Below are positions 59,640 to 64,000 of a stretch of DNA of 64,000 nucleotides, piece by piece. The position numbers were made by a program, and so were the translations under genes. Below the pieces are notes generated by a model. That model searched no databases and was not told the origin of the DNA. It was given only the letters and a program-made list of their open reading frames with translations. Origin of the DNA: Bacteroidota bacterium (GTDB taxonomy: Bacteria > Bacteroidota > Bacteroidia > Sphingobacteriales > Sphingobacteriaceae); assembly GCA_013286985.1 (NCBI GenBank), contig JABDEQ010000001.1:10178-74177 (forward strand), given 5' to 3'. How positions within the stretch are numbered: position 1 is the first letter of the stretch; each line of letters opens with the position of its first letter.

Positions 59640-60062
59640 TTAATTTCTGGGGATGGAAACTATATTGATCCAAAAGTCTTCAATTTTGGCGATAGCTTTT
59701 ATAAAGTCAATAGCATCAATAGGTTTGGTAATATAACAGTTAACGTGATTTTTATAAGACGTCATAATGTCTTTTTCAGATGACGAGGTAGTGAGCATTA
59801 TAACCGGAATATGTTTATAATTATCATTACTTTTAATATACATTAACACTTCATGACCGCTCATTTTCGGCAGGTTTACATCTAACAAAACCATATCGGG
59901 CATTTCGGTATTATCATTCAAATATTCAAAAAAGTCAATTGCAGCTTTGCCGTCCTTTAAAATAGTTATCTTATTCACTATTTTACATTCTTCAAGTGCC
60001 TCCGTAGTAAGTACTATGTCGCCTTCATTATCCTCAACCAATAAAATATCAATCGATTTCAT
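59640..60062 (-). CDS. Single-domain response regulator, Rcp1-like
   Basis: A 140-aa receiver. ATG 60062 (MKSIDILLVEDNEGDIVLTT) is the natural start; the 22 codons before it lie inside the kinase gene. The acidic pair is VEDNEGD, the phosphoacceptor Asp is in MVLLDVNLPKMSG, then LTTSSSEKD and ITKPID carry the Thr and Lys. The EDNEGD pattern is that of regulators paired with multi-PAS and phytochrome kinases. It lies 5 bases after the kinase stop, so the kinase is the likely phosphodonor. There is no output domain. Confidence 0.92.
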   Translation of the reverse strand: MKSIDILLVEDNEGDIVLTTEALEECKIVNKITILKDGKAAIDFFEYLNDNTEMPDMVLLDVNLPKMSGHEVLMYIKSNDNYKHIPVIMLTTSSSEKDIMTSYKNHVNCYITKPIDAIDFIKAIAKIEDFWINIVSIPRN

Positions 60063-60067
60063 ACACG

Positions 60068-63000
60068 CTAATTTTTTAAAATGGTGAAATAAAAAGTGCT
60101 TCCTATGTTTTCGGTTGATTCTAACCAAATATTCCCTCCAAGGCCTTCCACTATTTTTTTTGCTAAAGCAAGGCCCATTCCAGTGCCCGGATATTCATCT
60201 CTGCTATGCAGCCGTTGAAAAATTATAAATATTTTATCAAAGTAAACCGGCTCAATACCTATCCCATTATCACTCACTGAAAATTGCCAGTGGCTTTGTG
60301 TCTCTATACATTCAATCTTAATTTGGGGTGGAGTACCTGTCTTGCTGTATTTTAAGCTATTACTGATAAGGTTTGTTAGTATTTGCCTTAGCGGGGTCTT
60401 GAATGACCGGATTACCGGCAAATTGTCAGATAAAATTGTTGTTTTTTTTTCTTCAATTTGTTTGCGGTAAAGGGCCATAATATCAGAAATAAGCTCATTA
60501 ACCTTTATATCTTCCAAACTCTCCTCCATCACTCCCACTTTCGAAAACTCAAGCAAATCAAGTATTATCTGACGCATTCTTTTAGCCCCATCAACAGCAA
60601 AGTTTATATATTGCTTACCTTTTTCATCCAATATATCGCCATATTTTCGCTCTAATTGGGTTAAAAATCCGGTAACCATTCTAAGTGGTTCCTGCAGATC
60701 ATGTGAGGCTACATAAGCAAATTGCTCTAATTCGGCGTTGGATGTTTCCAACTCCTTTGTTTGTATTTGCAAATTTTGGTTCAATTCCTTAAGCCGGCTC
60801 TCAGAAACTTTTCTTTCAGTAATATCTTTAAAATAAACGGCAAGCCCCGATTCAGAAGGGTATGCACTTATTTCGTACCATTTATCAAGCGGCGGATAAT
60901 AATCTTCAAAGTGCATAGCAGTATTACTTTCAATAGCCAAATGGTAGTTTTTATAAGAGTATGAGTCTACAGAATCACCAAACACATCCCATAAATTACG
61001 GTTAAGCATTTCATGTTTCACCTTCCCCAATACTTTTTCGGCCATGTTGTTCCAATAAGTAACTGTCCAATTTTTATCCACAGCAAAGAAGGCGTCTCCT
61101 ATGCTTTCCAATATTGTATTTCTATCCTCCAATATTTCAGTGACTGATATTTCCGCCTTTTTGCGGGCATCAATGTCCTGAAAACTGCCATATACTCTTA
61201 TACACTTATTACCTTGCATTTCGGCTTCGCCAATTACCCTTATCCATTTTTGATTTCCTTTGGCAGTAATTATTTGCAATTCCACATCCCACGACATTCC
61301 TTTCTCAATAGCGCATTTCACCTTTTCAGTGATGTAATTTTTACTCTCGCCTTCTTTATAAAAGCTTAACGCGCCATCCAAATCAGGTTTAAAGTCGGCT
61401 TCAACCTCATGAATTTCCTTTGTGATATCTGACCAGTATACGGTGCCCTTTAACAAGTCAATTTCCCATCCGCCAATACGGGCAAGGCTGTTGACTTTTT
61501 TTAACAAATCTTCAAGTTCTTTTTTCTCGGTAATATCTTTAGCAACACAATAGACCAGCCCTTCAGGTGAAGCAGCCGATGTTGTCCAGGCAAACCATTT
61601 TATTTTACTCGATCTTGTTATATACCGGTTTTCAAAATAGACTATTGGTTCTCCTTCAATAATTTCCTGGAATTGGGTTGTTGATGGTTGTCGGTCATCA
61701 GGGTGGATGAATTCCATCAATGGCCTGTTTAATAATTCGAGTTCCGTATAATCGAGTAATTTTATCATTGCCGGATTAACTTTTTTCCAATACCCGTCAA
61801 TTCCGGCAGTACATATAACATCGGGTGCCGAATTGAATAAGTGGTTCAATTCATCTTCTAGCTTCTTTCTTTGAATCTCTACACCAAAACTCTTATTGAA
61901 CTTTTCGAACAAAGCCGTAAGAACACCTTGCTCTTTTTCTTCCCTGTTTAATCCTAAAATAAGGATGCCTATAATTTCATTTTTAAAATGCAAGGGTATT
62001 CCATAGGCACTTTTGAGCCCAGCTTTTTGAGCAGCTTTTTTTCGGATAAAATTTTCACTTTCATTAAGGTTTGGTATAAATTGAATAACCCCGGTCTCCC
62101 AAACCATTCCTGGCACCCCCTCTCCTTTTATGAGGCTCTTTATATCATCACTTTCATTATAAAATGTGCGCATAGCAGGTGTAGGAGCATATTTTACAGC
62201 CAGGTGGGCCTTCTTCATATTTGGCGAGGTTAACCAGGCTTCGGCCATATCAAAGTTTCCATAGTTGGCCAATTTATTTAATGCTTTGTAAAGAATCTCA
62301 TTCAACTCCAATGGCTCATTAAAAATGGCACTTATTTCAGCGAGCAAAGCTGCCTGCTGCTCTTCAATTTTACGTTCTGTAATATCTCTTATAAATACCG
62401 AAACACCATTTTCGGCCGGATACACTCTGTTTTCCTGCCATGAGTTTAATGGCTCATAAAAATCCTCATTATTTAAAGTGATTTTCTCGGCATTTGCCCG
62501 TTCTATAATTTCATAAATTTCTGAACCAATCAAATCAGGGAAAACATCCCAAATATATTTCCCAATTAAAGATTTAGGCTCAATGCCTAAGATTTTTTCA
62601 ATTTGTTTATTGGCATAGGTATAACATAAGTTTTCATCAAGCGCAATAAAACCATCTAAAATATTATCAAGCAAAGTTTCAATTTGAGTAGTTTTTTTTT
62701 TGATCTCAAGTTCGGCAAATTTGCGTTCGGTGATATCCGACCGGATGGCTATATATTGATACGGTTTGCCTTTTTCATTAATAAACGGCACTATCGTTGT
62801 ATCAACCCAATAAAAACTACCATCCTTAGCTTTATTTTTAAGTTCCCCCTTCCATATTTTTCCCGAGGCAATGGTTGTCCACAGATTTTTTATAAACGCC
62901 TTATCATGATAAGATGAATTGATGATGCGGTGGTCTTGCCCAATCAGCTCCTCTTTGGCATATTTTGATATCCTGCAAAAATTATCATTTACATGTTTGA

Positions 63001-63931
63001 TAATTCCTTTTTGATCGGTTATTGCAACTATTGCTGATTCATCAAGCGCATATTTAAAAGCAGATAATTCCTGTACGGTTTGATGTAGCAAGTTATCGGC
63101 ATGCTTTTCTCCTGTAACATCAATAAAATTACAAACGACTGCATTAACATTGGGTTCATTTAAAAAATTGGTAAATACGCAATCAAGCCACATATAGTGG
63201 CCGTTAAAATGTTTTGATTGATAGACGCATGCTTTGGGCGAATCTGGAGAATTTAACGCCTCATTAAATAACTGATGTACCCTTTCCCTATCGCCAGGAT
63301 GGATTAATTCATCCATGCCGTTTTTTATCACATCGGTTGTGCTCCAACCGCTAATCCTTTCTGCCGATTGGCTCCTGTAAATAACTTTAAAATCTTTATC
63401 AAGCAGGGATATGCCGCTATAACTATTTTCTATCAGCTTCCTGAAACTAATATTGCTTTCTGCGGGGTTATGCTTTAGTTTAGCGGACCTTTCGGTTGCC
63501 TCATCTTCTTTTATTTCGTAAATTATTTTAGTGTATCCTAATAGGTCATGATTTTCATCGTACAATGCGGTATAGTGAATATTCGCCCAAAATTTCGTGC
63601 CGTCCTTTTTTATCCGCCAGCCTTTTACCTGGTAATTATTATTAATGAGGGCTTCCTGTAAGTTCATTTCAGGACCATCGGTTGATAAGGTTTCGGCTGG
63701 ATAAAAAATAGTTATCGGTTTGCCTATTACCTCACGTTGGGTGTATTGTAATATTAGTTCGGCTCCTTTGTTCAGACTAATAATTAAACCCAGGGGATCT
63801 GTTAAAATCACAGCGTAGTCAACAATACTGTTAACCATTGCCCGGCATAATTTTTCGTCAGCAATTTTTCGCTGGTCCGGCACTTTTGGGAGTGAAGGCG
63901 TTTTATTTTTAGGGTTAGGTTTTATTGACAT
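60068..63931 (-). CDS. Multi-PAS/GAF sensor histidine kinase, 1287 aa
   Basis: A large hybrid-free kinase. About seven PAS/PAC modules (starting near 25, 165, 285, 415, 690, 815 and 945, many ending DITERK) surround one GAF domain (~535-690, GVPGMVWETGVIQFIPN). Then comes HisKA (~1065-1140) with phosphoacceptor His in YVASHDLQEPLRMVTGF. HATPase_c (~1175-1285) shows the N box (QILTNLISNSLKYS), SDNGIGIEP and GTGMGLALAKKIVEGLGG. No transmembrane segment is seen, so it is a cytosolic sensor. PAS modules with W/N cores may bind redox, light or small-molecule ligands; none can be named. It heads the operon. Confidence 0.95.
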   Translation of the reverse strand: MSIKPNPKNKTPSLPKVPDQRKIADEKLCRAMVNSIVDYAVILTDPLGLIISLNKGAELILQYTQREVIGKPITIFYPAETLSTDGPEMNLQEALINNNYQVKGWRIKKDGTKFWANIHYTALYDENHDLLGYTKIIYEIKEDEATERSAKLKHNPAESNISFRKLIENSYSGISLLDKDFKVIYRSQSAERISGWSTTDVIKNGMDELIHPGDRERVHQLFNEALNSPDSPKACVYQSKHFNGHYMWLDCVFTNFLNEPNVNAVVCNFIDVTGEKHADNLLHQTVQELSAFKYALDESAIVAITDQKGIIKHVNDNFCRISKYAKEELIGQDHRIINSSYHDKAFIKNLWTTIASGKIWKGELKNKAKDGSFYWVDTTIVPFINEKGKPYQYIAIRSDITERKFAELEIKKKTTQIETLLDNILDGFIALDENLCYTYANKQIEKILGIEPKSLIGKYIWDVFPDLIGSEIYEIIERANAEKITLNNEDFYEPLNSWQENRVYPAENGVSVFIRDITERKIEEQQAALLAEISAIFNEPLELNEILYKALNKLANYGNFDMAEAWLTSPNMKKAHLAVKYAPTPAMRTFYNESDDIKSLIKGEGVPGMVWETGVIQFIPNLNESENFIRKKAAQKAGLKSAYGIPLHFKNEIIGILILGLNREEKEQGVLTALFEKFNKSFGVEIQRKKLEDELNHLFNSAPDVICTAGIDGYWKKVNPAMIKLLDYTELELLNRPLMEFIHPDDRQPSTTQFQEIIEGEPIVYFENRYITRSSKIKWFAWTTSAASPEGLVYCVAKDITEKKELEDLLKKVNSLARIGGWEIDLLKGTVYWSDITKEIHEVEADFKPDLDGALSFYKEGESKNYITEKVKCAIEKGMSWDVELQIITAKGNQKWIRVIGEAEMQGNKCIRVYGSFQDIDARKKAEISVTEILEDRNTILESIGDAFFAVDKNWTVTYWNNMAEKVLGKVKHEMLNRNLWDVFGDSVDSYSYKNYHLAIESNTAMHFEDYYPPLDKWYEISAYPSESGLAVYFKDITERKVSESRLKELNQNLQIQTKELETSNAELEQFAYVASHDLQEPLRMVTGFLTQLERKYGDILDEKGKQYINFAVDGAKRMRQIILDLLEFSKVGVMEESLEDIKVNELISDIMALYRKQIEEKKTTILSDNLPVIRSFKTPLRQILTNLISNSLKYSKTGTPPQIKIECIETQSHWQFSVSDNGIGIEPVYFDKIFIIFQRLHSRDEYPGTGMGLALAKKIVEGLGGNIWLESTENIGSTFYFTILKN

Positions 63932-64000
63932 ATTGGTTAATTCAGCATCAGCAAATACCAGTATTGTTAATCAACAGCATCATCTTTAACTAGTAAGGCT

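Overview
This looks like a chromosomal segment from a member of the Bacteroidota, most likely the Sphingobacteriaceae (Mucilaginibacter/Pedobacter-like). The evidence is AT-rich DNA, repeated TAnnTTTG -7 promoter boxes (the Bacteroidota sigma-A type) with little Shine-Dalgarno signal, a family-typical gene set (short CarB, DUF3857/transglutaminase-like proteins, DUF1800/DUF1501 pairs, LemA plus TPM proteins) and a 47-bp CRISPR repeat whose first 17 bases match, from memory, the Bacteroides type II-C repeat. Genus is inference.

Layout. 1-16.5 kb is mainly housekeeping: a partial MltD-like lytic transglycosylase, an RsuA/RluB-type pseudouridine synthase with a long basic tail, a deoxyhypusine-synthase-family enzyme, a BamA/TamA-type barrel, lemA with two TPM genes, a Nudix hydrolase, an NHL-propeller lipoprotein, carB, a TonB-C protein, panD, greA, a HIT protein, ruvC and aat. 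16.5-24.4 kb holds four exported DUF3857/transglutaminase-fold proteins in one direction, three of which have lost the catalytic Cys and His. 24.6-28.6 kb is DUF1800-DUF1800-DUF1501. 28.7-34.3 kb carries ffh, an O-methyltransferase, two glucosaminidases and two exported proteins of unknown function.

34.4-40.8 kb, minus strand, is a compact six-gene cluster: DUF427, disulfide oxidoreductase, ABC ATPase, permease fused to a substrate-binding domain, EgtB, EgtD. It reads as an ergothioneine make-and-import operon. The binding domain is circularly permuted: its C-terminal half precedes its N-terminal half.

41.1-44.5 kb is a tRNA-Glu integration hotspot. A 17-bp copy of the tRNA 3' end lies 1266 bp downstream. 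Between the two copies sit an orphan 10-repeat CRISPR array (no cas genes in the window), a truncated integrase and paired integrase arm-like repeats. Three spacers of the array are duplicated as an exact 231-bp block. A second integrase, broken by one stop codon, and an ORF6N protein follow.

44.8-58.6 kb is an exopolysaccharide locus. A minus-strand operon encodes a TolC-like protein, a Wzc-like protein with a degenerate kinase domain, GT4, flippase, polymerase and two GT2 enzymes. It is divergent from a plus-strand set: response regulator, receiver-like/sugar-transferase fusion, GT4 and two hexapeptide acyltransferases. Two of the plus-strand transcription starts share a TTTCCA-N5-TGGAAA palindrome followed 41-42 bp later by an identical 15-bp box, which suggests a dedicated regulator. 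58.6-64 kb is a sensor operon: a 1287-aa multi-PAS histidine kinase, a single-domain response regulator and a REC-PAS protein with a lone H-box. It may control the neighbouring polysaccharide genes (inference).
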